A stretch of DNA of 7,355 nucleotides from Erythrobacter sp. 34-65-8. Lineage in GTDB: Bacteria > Pseudomonadota > Alphaproteobacteria > Sphingomonadales > Sphingomonadaceae. The notes below the pieces were generated by a model, which was not told the origin of the DNA, did not search any database, and saw only the letters and a program-made list of their open reading frames with translations. Where the stretch lies: contig NCJP01000082.1 in NCBI GenBank assembly GCA_002278985.1, positions 1-7,355 on the forward strand, written 5' to 3'. Made by a program: the position numbers and the translations under genes. Shown here one piece after another: positions 1-6,198 of this stretch. How positions within the stretch are numbered: the stretch's first letter is position 1; the number at the start of each line of letters is the position of its first letter.

Positions 1-1
1 G

Positions 2-1099
2 CGCGCCATCATGGCCGAGATGGGCTTCCGCACCGTGGAGGAGATGATCGGCCGGGTCGACCGGATCGACATGCGCCGGGTCGAACGCCACTGGAAGGCG
101 CACGGGATCGATCTGTCGCGCCTGCTCCACACGGTCGAACTGGGTGCCGACAAGGCGCTCCATCATGTCGGGGAGCAGGATCACGGGCTCGATACCGTGC
201 TTGACCGGGACCTGATCGAGGCCTGCCGTCCCGCGCTGGAAAGCGGCCAGCCGGTCGAGATTGCGCGCGCGGTTCGCAACGTCAACCGCACGGTCGGCAC
301 CATGCTGTCGGGCGAAGTCGCCCGGCGCCACGGCCATGCCGGGCTTGCGCCCGATACGATCCGAGTCAAGCTGACCGGGGTGGCCGGGCAAAGCTTCGGC
401 GCATGGCTGGCTCACGGCGTGACGCTTGATCTGACCGGCGATGCCAACGACTATGTCGGCAAAGGCCTGTCGGGCGGGCGGATCATCGTGCGTGCTCCTG
501 CCAGCACCAGCCGCACCGCGACTGACAACATCATCGTCGGCAACACCGTGCTCTACGGCGCAATCGCGGGCGAGGCCTACTTCAACGGCGTGGCCGGAGA
601 ACGGTTCGCCGTGCGCAATTCGGGTGCCATTGCGGTGGTCGAAGGCACCGGCGATCACGGCTGCGAATACATGACCGGCGGGGTCGTGGTGGTGCTCGGC
701 GCTACAGGCCGCAACTTCGCTGCCGGGATGAGCGGCGGGATTGCCTATGTCTACGATCCCGATGGTCGGTTCGGTTCGCTGTGCAACTTGGCCCAGGTCG
801 ATCTGGAACCGGTCACCACGAGCATCGACGCGGATGAGGGCACCGGGCGGCCCAAGCAGCGCGGCACGTCGGTCAACGATTTCGGCATGGGCGACATGCT
901 GCGCCACGACGCCGAACGCCTGCGCATCCTGATGGAGCGGCATAAACTCCACACCGGTTCGCAGCGGGCCACCGAGCTGCTGGAAAACTGGGACGAGGCG
1001 CTTCGCCACTTCGTGAAGGTCATGCCGCGCGACTATGCCAATGCGTTGCGCACGCTCGAGGCCGAACGCCTCGAAGCGGCAAGCGTGGCGGCGGAATAA
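2..1099 (+). CDS. gltB: Glutamate synthase [NADPH] large subunit, 3' part (C-terminal ~365 residues)
   Basis: This is the C-terminal end of the large (alpha) subunit of glutamate synthase, which makes two glutamates from glutamine and 2-oxoglutarate in cytoplasmic ammonium assimilation. The frame is open to the left edge, so the gene starts upstream. The family is about 1,500 residues long and only the last quarter is here. The first visible residues (around '[14 protein letters not shown]') match the end of the FMN/Fe-S synthase domain. The rest is the GXGXG right-handed beta-helix domain, with repeated glycine turns such as '[11 protein letters not shown]', '[21 protein letters not shown]' shortened to its Gly steps, '[17 protein letters not shown]' and '[15 protein letters not shown]'. 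The N-terminal glutaminase domain and the Fe-S cysteines lie outside the window. It ends with TAA 11 nt before gltD, the usual gltBD operon order. The family assignment is firm. Confidence 0.96.
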   Translation, partial: RAIMAEMGFRTVEEMIGRVDRIDMRRVERHWKAHGIDLSRLLHTVELGADKALHHVGEQDHGLDTVLDRDLIEACRPALESGQPVEIARAVRNVNRTVGTMLSGEVARRHGHAGLAPDTIRVKLTGVAGQSFGAWLAHGVTLDLTGDANDYVGKGLSGGRIIVRAPASTSRTATDNIIVGNTVLYGAIAGEAYFNGVAGERFAVRNSGAIAVVEGTGDHGCEYMTGGVVVVLGATGRNFAAGMSGGIAYVYDPDGRFGSLCNLAQVDLEPVTTSIDADEGTGRPKQRGTSVNDFGMGDMLRHDAERLRILMERHKLHTGSQRATELLENWDEALRHFVKVMPRDYANALRTLEAERLEAASVAAE

Positions 1100-1110
1100 G
1101 GGTCAGGACA

Positions 1111-2547
1111 ATGGGCAAGGAAACCGGATTTCTCGAACTCGACCGGTCCGACCGGACCTATCTCGACCCGGCCGAGCGGCTGAAGAACTACAAGGAGTTC
1201 GTCGTCCCGCTGCCGGCCGAAAAGCTGGCTGCACAGGCCAGCCGCTGCATGAATTGCGGCATTCCCTACTGCCACAACGGCTGCCCGGTGAACAACCTGA
1301 TCCCCGACTGGAACCACCTGGTCTACGAAGGGGACTGGAAGAACGCACTGGACGTGCTGCACAGCACCAACAACTTCCCCGAATTCACTGGCCGGGTCTG
1401 CCCGGCCCCGTGCGAAGCGAGCTGCACGCTCAACATCGTTGACCAGCCGGTCACGATCAAGAGCATCGAGTGCGCCATCGTCGATCGTGGATGGCAGGAA
1501 GGCTGGATCAAGCCGCAGGTGCCGCACAAGCAGACCGGCAAATGCGTCGCCGTGGTCGGATCGGGTCCGGCCGGGCTGGCCTGTGCGCAGCAGCTGGCGC
1601 GGGCAGGCCATGCCGTGACCGTGTTCGAAAAGAACGACCGGATCGGCGGCCTGCTGCGTTACGGAATCCCCGATTTCAAGATGGAAAAGCAGCTGATCAA
1701 CCGGCGCTGCGTGCAGATGGAAGCCGAAGGGGTGACCTTCAAGACCAGTGCCGAAGTCGGGGTCGAGGTCAGCTTCAAGGCGCTGCGGGAAAACTTTGAC
1801 GCGGTGGTCCTCGCCGGTGGGGCCGAGGAGCCCCGGATGCTCGACATCCCCGGCGGCGAGCTGCCCGGAGTGCGGCTGGCGATGGAGTTCCTCACCCAGC
1901 AGAACAAGCGCGTGGCAGGCGATGACGAAGTGCGCGCGGCCCCGCGCGGCTCGCTGACCGCCACTGGCAAGCACGTGATCGTGATCGGCGGCGGTGATAC
2001 CGGCAGCGACTGCGTCGGCACGTCCAACCGGCAAGGCGCGGCCTCGGTCACGCAGCTCGAAATCATGCCCCGCCCGCCGGAGAAGGAAGACAAGGCGCTG
2101 ACCTGGCCGGACTGGCCCCTGAAGCTGCGCACCTCCTCCAGCCACGAGGAAGGGGTGGAGCGAGACTGGTCGGTTCTGGCCAAGCGGGTCATCGGCGAAG
2201 GTGATCAGGTCACCGGGCTCGAATGCGTGCGGGTGGAATGGGTCGGCGGCCAGATGCAGGAAGTGCCCGGCAGCGCCTTCGTGCTCCAGGCCGACCTGAT
2301 CCTGCTGGCAATGGGCTTTACCGGCCCGCGCAAGCGCGGACTGCTCGACCGGGCCGGGGTGGCGCTTGATGCGCGCGGCAATGTCGCGGCCAATACCCAG
2401 GATTACGCCACCAGCGAAGCAGCCGTGTTCGCCTGTGGCGACATGCGGCGGGGCCAGAGCCTGGTCGTCTGGGCGATTCGCGAAGGCCGCCAGGCCGCCC
2501 GGTCTGTCGATCTGGCTCTGATGGGTGCGACCACCCTGCCGCGCTGA
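1111..2547 (+). CDS. gltD: Glutamate synthase [NADPH] small subunit
   Basis: This is the beta subunit of glutamate synthase, 478 residues and complete. It takes electrons from NADPH through FAD and passes them to the large subunit. Near the N terminus are the Fe-S cysteines, C46, C49, C54 and C58 ('[14 protein letters not shown]') and C97, C101 and C105 ('CPAPCEASC'). The FAD-binding Rossmann motif is '[19 protein letters not shown]' (about 148-166), with an FAD-contact region near '[12 protein letters not shown]' (179-190). The NADPH motif is '[11 protein letters not shown]' (291-301), and the C-terminal FAD contact is '[14 protein letters not shown]' (443-456). The length is normal for the family (about 470-490). 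The ATG at 1111 has AGGA close upstream (1105-1108) and AAGGG a little further back, and the 11-nt spacing from gltB supports cotranscription. A hairpin follows 7 nt after the stop. The related Fe-S/FAD subunits of dihydropyrimidine dehydrogenase share this fold, but adjacency to gltB settles the identity. Confidence 0.97.
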   Translation: MGKETGFLELDRSDRTYLDPAERLKNYKEFVVPLPAEKLAAQASRCMNCGIPYCHNGCPVNNLIPDWNHLVYEGDWKNALDVLHSTNNFPEFTGRVCPAPCEASCTLNIVDQPVTIKSIECAIVDRGWQEGWIKPQVPHKQTGKCVAVVGSGPAGLACAQQLARAGHAVTVFEKNDRIGGLLRYGIPDFKMEKQLINRRCVQMEAEGVTFKTSAEVGVEVSFKALRENFDAVVLAGGAEEPRMLDIPGGELPGVRLAMEFLTQQNKRVAGDDEVRAAPRGSLTATGKHVIVIGGGDTGSDCVGTSNRQGAASVTQLEIMPRPPEKEDKALTWPDWPLKLRTSSSHEEGVERDWSVLAKRVIGEGDQVTGLECVRVEWVGGQMQEVPGSAFVLQADLILLAMGFTGPRKRGLLDRAGVALDARGNVAANTQDYATSEAAVFACGDMRRGQSLVVWAIREGRQAARSVDLALMGATTLPR

Positions 2548-2554
2548 CCTGTGG

Positions 2555-2591
2555 GGCGGGGATTGGCAGAACCTTGCCAAACCCGCCGTTT
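2555..2591 (+). terminator. Probable intrinsic terminator of gltBD
   Basis: GGCGGG (2555-2560) pairs perfectly with CCCGCC (2582-2587). Inside it, TTGGCAG (2563-2569) pairs with TTGCCAA (2574-2580) through one G-U pair, leaving an AACC tetraloop. The two stems are separated only by GA on one side and A on the other, giving 13 pairs with a small internal loop. GTTT follows the stem directly. The position, 7 nt after the gltD stop, fits an operon terminator. The T run is only three bases, so termination may be weak or Rho-assisted. Confidence 0.6.
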
Positions 2592-2607
2592 GCGGCGATG
2601 AGTTGCA

Positions 2608-2633
2608 GCGGGCGCAAGTGGACAGGCGCCCGC
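2608..2633. repeat. Perfect 8-bp inverted repeat in the gltD-porin gap
   Basis: GCGGGCGC (2608-2615) and GCGCCCGC (2626-2633) are exact reverse complements around a 10-nt loop. There is no T run on either side, so it is a poor intrinsic terminator. It could be a second 3' hairpin of the gltBD transcript, part of a 5' leader of the porin transcript, or chance in GC-rich DNA. The rest of the 162-bp gap has no convincing -35/-10 promoter that I can see. Confidence 0.4.
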
Positions 2634-2709
2634 GACAACAGAGCGAAGCGCAAATCGGGAGAGAACCGGGCAGCGGCCTGATCGCACCGCGGTACCGTCA
2701 TCGGATCGC

Positions 2710-4014
2710 ATGACCATCACAGCCATTTCTTCGCGCGCCTCGCGCCGCCTGCCTCTTTTGCGCGCCATATCCTTTGTGGCTGCGCTGTTCAGCTTGACTG
2801 TTGCCATGCCAGCAGCAGCGCAGGATCAGTCCGCTCCGCCGGATGCCATCTCGTCGCCCGGCCCGCAGCAAACCCCTGCCCCGGCTGCCCTGCCGCCCCA
2901 GCCAGCGAAACCGGCAACGGCGCGGCCTGACGCCGTCAGGGTGGTGTGGTCGCAGTTTCTCGACATTCCGGTGTCGGGCGATGCCGATTCGACCCTGCGC
3001 CATGGCGGAAAGGTCGATGTCTATATCGACATTGCGGGCAGCACGTTCGGGATCGACGATTCGATCACCTTCCACCTCCACCCCGAATTCAAGTACGGAG
3101 AGAGCGCCAATGGCACGATCGGCCTGATCCCCAGCAACACCCAGCTGTTCTATCCGGGCGAAGGCGACGCGTTCGATCTCAACGTCAATGTCACCAAGAA
3201 GTGGAAAAGCGGCGCAACGCTGACGGTGGGCAAGGTCAACGTGCTTGATCTGGCTGCCTTTTTGCCGGTCGTTGGCGGCGGCGGGCACGAAGGGTTCCAG
3301 AACCTTTCGATGGCGCTGCCCCCGACCGCGATCGTTCCGGGCTCGATCACCGGTGCGCTGCTGCAAGTGCCGACAAAGAAGGCGCTTTACCGGCTGTGGG
3401 TGTTCGATCCGGTTTCGTCCTCGCGCCGCAGCGGGCTGGAAGATCCCTTTTCGCAAGGTGTGGCGTTCCTCAGCTCGGTCACGCTGCCGGTCAAGATCGG
3501 GGGCAAGCGCGGATACTATGCGCTCAAGCTGGCCGGATCGACGCGGCGGTCGATCGCCGACGACGCGCTGCCGCCGGTGCTGATCCCCGCCCCGGGCAGC
3601 GGCTTTGCCGAGCGGCGCGGCGAGTTCAGCGCGGTCCTCGCCATGTACCAGAACCTGGTCGAATACGCGGAACATCCGGGCAAGGGCTGGGGCGTTTTCG
3701 GGCAGGTCTATCTCTCGCGCGGCGACCCGACCTTTCTCGATCGCAGTGCCTTTATCGGCGTAGCGGGCAACCCGCGCGCGCGGCCGGATGACCGCTTCGG
3801 CATCGCCTGGTTCCGCTATTCGCTGACGGACCGGCTGGTGCGGGTACTGGCAAACCGGGTCGCGCTGGAAGACGAGGAAGGGCTGGAGGCGTTCTACACC
3901 GTGCAGGTGGCACAGCCCGTCCGCCTGACCGCCAGCGTGCAGGTGATCGACAGTGCAGTTGCGGTGCGCAATACCGGGGTAATCGCCGGGCTGCGGCTGA
4001 CAACGCGGTTCTGA
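2710..4014 (+). CDS. Carbohydrate-type (OprB-like) outer-membrane porin
   Basis: This is an exported beta-barrel protein of 434 residues, probably a passive channel for sugars or other small solutes in the outer membrane. Residues 1-37 look like a Sec signal peptide: basic '[10 protein letters not shown]', a hydrophobic stretch about 19-33, and an Ala-rich cleavage site 'PAAA|QDQ'. A Pro/Ala/Gln-rich segment (about 41-75) follows. The remainder alternates short amphipathic strands with Gly/Asp turns and ends in 'LRLTTRF', the terminal aromatic residue typical of barrel-assembly substrates. '[15 protein letters not shown]' (184-198), '[15 protein letters not shown]' (220-234) and '[14 protein letters not shown]' (358-371) resemble sphingomonad OprB-like porins as I remember them. 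The ATG at 2710 keeps the whole signal peptide, though its ribosome site is weak (GGA 4 nt upstream). Substrate specificity cannot be read from the sequence, and neither neighbour is a sugar-uptake gene. Confidence 0.82.
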   Translation: MTITAISSRASRRLPLLRAISFVAALFSLTVAMPAAAQDQSAPPDAISSPGPQQTPAPAALPPQPAKPATARPDAVRVVWSQFLDIPVSGDADSTLRHGGKVDVYIDIAGSTFGIDDSITFHLHPEFKYGESANGTIGLIPSNTQLFYPGEGDAFDLNVNVTKKWKSGATLTVGKVNVLDLAAFLPVVGGGGHEGFQNLSMALPPTAIVPGSITGALLQVPTKKALYRLWVFDPVSSSRRSGLEDPFSQGVAFLSSVTLPVKIGGKRGYYALKLAGSTRRSIADDALPPVLIPAPGSGFAERRGEFSAVLAMYQNLVEYAEHPGKGWGVFGQVYLSRGDPTFLDRSAFIGVAGNPRARPDDRFGIAWFRYSLTDRLVRVLANRVALEDEEGLEAFYTVQVAQPVRLTASVQVIDSAVAVRNTGVIAGLRLTTRF

Positions 4015-4071
4015 GGCAGGCCGGTCCCACGGCACTTGCCCGCTGCTGGCGTCGCGCCTATCGCAGGCCAA

Positions 4072-4959
4072 ATGACTGAAGAAGAAAAGAAGCAGCACGA
4101 TCTTGCCGGGCGCAAGTTCTACCCGGCCGAAGAAGAGGCCGAATTCTCCAAGGCAGCGCCGGAAAAAACCCCCCAGACCGAGCACCAGGCCTACCGGCTG
4201 GCCTTCCAGGACCGCGATTTCCTGCTGCGCGAGGAACTGCGCCCGGTCCGTTTCCAGCTCGAACTGCTCAAACCCGAAATGCTGCTCGACGAAGCCGGCG
4301 TCGGCTCGACCCTGGTGATGTACGGCTCGGCCCGGATACCCTCGCCCGAGGCGGCCGAGGCCTCGCTCGCCATGGCGAAGGACCTGCCGGAGCGCGAACG
4401 CCGCGTGGTCGAAAACCTTGCCGCCAAAGCCAAGTACTACGACGAAGCCTACAAGCTGGCCCGGATGGTAAGCGAAAAGGCGATCATCGAGAAGGGCCAG
4501 CGCCAGTTCGTGATCTGCTCGGGCGGTGGTCCCTCGATCATGGAAGCGGCCAACCGCGGTGCCAGCGACGCCTCGGCCGAGAGCATCGGGCTCAACATCG
4601 TGCTGCCGCACGAGCAAGCACCCAACCGCTATGTCACCCCGTCGCTGAGTTTCCAGTTCCACTATTTCGCGCTGCGCAAGATGCACTTCCTGCTGCGTGC
4701 GCGCGCGGTGGCCGTGTTCCCCGGCGGGTTCGGCACGCTGGACGAGTTTCTCGAACTGCTGACCCTGATCCAGACCGGCAAGATGAAGCCCATCCCGGTG
4801 ATGCTGTTCGGCAAGGAGTTCTGGACCCGGGTGATCGATTTCGAGGCCCTGGCCGACGAAGGCACGATCAACCACAAGGACCTGGAGCTGTTCCAGTGGT
4901 GCGAAACGGCCGAAGACGCCTGGTGTCACATCGCCGAGTTCTACGAACTGGACTGCTGA
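4072..4959 (+). CDS. LOG/TIGR00730-family Rossmann-fold protein (putative nucleotide 5'-monophosphate phosphoribohydrolase)
   Basis: This is a cytoplasmic protein of 295 residues in the LOG ('lonely guy', lysine-decarboxylase-like) family. Characterised members cleave the N-glycosidic bond of (cytokinin) nucleoside 5'-monophosphates, giving a free base and ribose 5-phosphate. The Rossmann core begins near 'TLVMYGSARIP' (80-90). It contains the glycine motif 'CSGGGPSIMEAANRGA' (149-164), the 'LRKMHFLLRA' helix (201-210) and the hallmark 'PGGFGTLDEF' (217-226), whose arginine and glutamate form the active site in this family. The first ~75 residues are highly charged and precede the core, unlike compact plant LOGs of about 200 residues. 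I chose ATG 4072 (AGG 4 nt upstream). A TTG at 4036 in the same frame would add 12 residues of no family character. It lies 57 nt after the porin. Similar proteins are often mislabelled lysine decarboxylase. The natural substrate is unknown; AMP or another nucleotide is as likely as a cytokinin precursor. Confidence 0.88.
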   Translation: MTEEEKKQHDLAGRKFYPAEEEAEFSKAAPEKTPQTEHQAYRLAFQDRDFLLREELRPVRFQLELLKPEMLLDEAGVGSTLVMYGSARIPSPEAAEASLAMAKDLPERERRVVENLAAKAKYYDEAYKLARMVSEKAIIEKGQRQFVICSGGGPSIMEAANRGASDASAESIGLNIVLPHEQAPNRYVTPSLSFQFHYFALRKMHFLLRARAVAVFPGGFGTLDEFLELLTLIQTGKMKPIPVMLFGKEFWTRVIDFEALADEGTINHKDLELFQWCETAEDAWCHIAEFYELDC

Positions 4960-4962
4960 ACC

Positions 4963-5778
4963 CTAGCGTCTGACCGCCTGGTGCCCGAGCGGGCCATTGC
5001 CTGCGCCGAAGCCGGGGGCTGCCTCGATCGCGCGGAGCACGAATTGCCGCGCCAGCCTGACCGCCTGGTCGAGCGGCTGACCGTGGCCGATCAGGGTCGC
5101 GATGGCCGATGACAGGGTGCAGCCGGTGCCGTGGGTGTGGCGCGTCTCGATCCGGGCGTGTTCGTAGAAGACGGGCGTGCCATCGGGGGCGACCAGCAGG
5201 TCGATGATCCGCGCGTCTTCGGTATGGCCGCCCTTGGCAAGCACGTGGCAGCCGTATTGCGCCGCCAGCTCGGCTGCCCCTTCCTGCATCAGCGCGGTGG
5301 TGCGCAGGGTCCGCCCGCACAGGTGTTCCAGTTCCGGCAGGTTGGGGGTAATCACAGTTGCCAGCGGGAACAGATGCGCCTTAAGCGCCGCAATCGCGTC
5401 CGGCGCGATCAGCACCGCGCCGGAAGTGGCGACCATGACCGGGTCGAGCACCACCGGCCCGGCCAGCGCCGCCTCACCGGTCAGGCACCCGGCCACAGCG
5501 GTGATGATCTGGACATCGTGCAGCATGCCGATCTTGATCGCGTCGACCCCGATGTCGCTGGCGCAGGAGGAAATCTGGGCCGCCACCACATCTGCCGAGA
5601 GCGGGGCGATGGCCTGCACCCCGACCGTGTTCTGCGCGGTGACGGTGGTCACGGCGGTCATGGCATAGCCGCCCAGCATGGCGATGGTCTTGATATCCGC
5701 CTGGATACCCGCGCCGCCGGACGAGTCCGAACCGGCGATGGAGAGAATGCGTGGAGGAGGAGGAGGGGTGGTGCTCAT
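4963..5778 (-). CDS. thiD: Hydroxymethylpyrimidine/phosphomethylpyrimidine kinase
   Basis: This is the ribokinase-fold kinase that phosphorylates 4-amino-5-hydroxymethyl-2-methylpyrimidine and then its monophosphate, supplying the pyrimidine half of thiamine in the cytoplasm. At 271 residues it matches the usual ~265. The N-terminal substrate signature 'IAGSDSSGGAGIQADIKT' is at 14-31 and the acidic 'LDPVMVATSGA' at 111-121. 'VITPNLPEL' is at 142-150, and the anion-hole/catalytic 'HGTGCTLSSAIA' is at 216-227, with Cys220. The ATG at 5778 has AAGGGG six nt upstream and puts the first conserved strand at residue 11. The frame stays open to an ATG at 5925, but that adds 49 residues without family character. 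Residues 5-9 are five prolines encoded by a GGA-rich run on the plus strand. The stop lies 3 nt from the stop of the convergent LOG gene. The leader shows no thiamine riboswitch. Confidence 0.95.
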   Translation of the reverse strand: MSTTPPPPPRILSIAGSDSSGGAGIQADIKTIAMLGGYAMTAVTTVTAQNTVGVQAIAPLSADVVAAQISSCASDIGVDAIKIGMLHDVQIITAVAGCLTGEAALAGPVVLDPVMVATSGAVLIAPDAIAALKAHLFPLATVITPNLPELEHLCGRTLRTTALMQEGAAELAAQYGCHVLAKGGHTEDARIIDLLVAPDGTPVFYEHARIETRHTHGTGCTLSSAIATLIGHGQPLDQAVRLARQFVLRAIEAAPGFGAGNGPLGHQAVRR

Positions 5779-5973
5779 GGCAAGCCCCTTAGCAAGCCCG
5801 CGCTCAGGCAGGGACGGCTTTTTGCAGGGCAGACGGGATGGCGGCTTTTGGTGATCGGGGAGTGGGATCGTATTGGCGCGAGGTGGGCACAGACATAGCC
5901 CTCTTCCCTTGCAGGAGAGAAGCATCGAGCGCTCCGGGGTTCTCCAACCAGATGCCCGCTTTTAGCGTATCCT
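5779..5973 (-). other. 195-bp gap between the DUF1272 gene and thiD
   Basis: This gap separates the glmM-DUF1272 pair from thiD on the minus strand. I see no THI-box core (no CTGAGA, no pairing partner), no strong -35/-10 pair and no hairpin with a T run. It does contain an 8-bp palindrome GAGCGCTC (5927-5934), a weak CGCT-AAA-AGCG hairpin just after the DUF1272 stop, and a possible 30-codon ORF from ATG 5896 to TGA 5804. An SD-like AAGGGA lies 8 nt before that ATG. The translation begins 'MSVPTSRQYDPTPRSPKAA' and is proline-rich. I do not call it a gene. The gap is long enough to hold a separate thiD promoter. Confidence 0.5.
5785..5790 (-). promoter_or_regulatory. Ribosome binding site that fixes the thiD start
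   Basis: Read on the minus strand, AAGGGG ends 6 nt before the ATG at 5778. It is the best Shine-Dalgarno match near any in-frame start of this reading frame, and so favours the 271-residue ThiD over the longer 320-residue frame. Confidence 0.7.
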
Positions 5974-6198
5974 CTACCCCTTGAACCTGCGCTCCGTGCC
6001 CGGGGGGAACTTCGCGTGCAACGCCCTGGCCCGGGCCGGGCGGTCCATCAGTTCACCGCCGCAATTGGGGCAGCGGTCGTCGAGGGCGTCGGCGCATTCG
6101 GCGCAGAAGGTGCACTCGAACGAGCAGATGAACGCGCCCGGTGCCTCGGCCGGCAGGTCCGTGCCGCAGCGCTCGCAATCGGGCCGCATCTCCAGCAT
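5974..6198 (-). CDS. DUF1272 small cysteine-rich zinc-binding protein
   Basis: This is a 74-residue protein with eight cysteines: C8 and C11 ('CERC'), C25, C29, C32 and C35 ('CSFECTFCAEC'), and C43 and C46 ('CPNCGG'). The spacing and the opening '[19 protein letters not shown]' match the DUF1272 family, whose members are short proteins presumed to bind zinc in a ribbon or treble-clef-like fold. No function is established for the family that I know of. The last ~20 residues are rich in Arg and Lys, which could suggest nucleic-acid or ribosome contact, but that is speculation. Its ATG overlaps the glmM stop by one base (TGATG on the minus strand), so it is probably translated by coupling and belongs to the glmM transcript. 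There are no membrane segments or signal peptide. The family call is good; the role is unknown. Confidence 0.88.
   Translation of the reverse strand: MLEMRPDCERCGTDLPAEAPGAFICSFECTFCAECADALDDRCPNCGGELMDRPARARALHAKFPPGTERRFKG

Noticed and set aside
1033..2580. 515-codon open frame on the minus strand opposite gltD
   Set aside because: It is a shadow of gltD: low-complexity His/Arg/Gly/Ala composition, no motif, and complete overlap with a conserved gene.
4036..4071. TTG start at 4036 for the LOG-family gene
   Set aside because: It would add 12 residues without family character, and the ATG at 4072 opens a typical charged N terminus with AGG upstream.
2698..4929. 743-codon open frame on the minus strand across the porin and LOG genes
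   Set aside because: It is antisense to two well-supported genes, its translation is rich in Arg, His, Gly and Gln with no recognisable domain, and such long frames are expected opposite GC-rich coding sequence.
4983..4994. GCCC-GAGC-GGGC hairpin as the LOG gene terminator
   Set aside because: It has only four pairs, no T run, lies inside the thiD coding sequence and is typical of chance pairing in GC-rich DNA.
5131..5898. 255-codon open frame on the plus strand opposite thiD
   Set aside because: It is antisense to a clear ThiD, shows no family features and has the Gly/Arg/His-rich character of a shadow frame.
5779..5925. Upstream ATG (5925) extending ThiD by 49 residues
   Set aside because: The added residues have no similarity to ThiD, whereas ATG 5778 has a good ribosome binding site and gives the usual family length.
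5779..5973. Thiamine pyrophosphate riboswitch upstream of thiD
   Set aside because: I searched the minus strand by eye for CTGAGA and the conserved pairing segments and found only CTGAGCGCGG without partners. A covariance-model search would be decisive.
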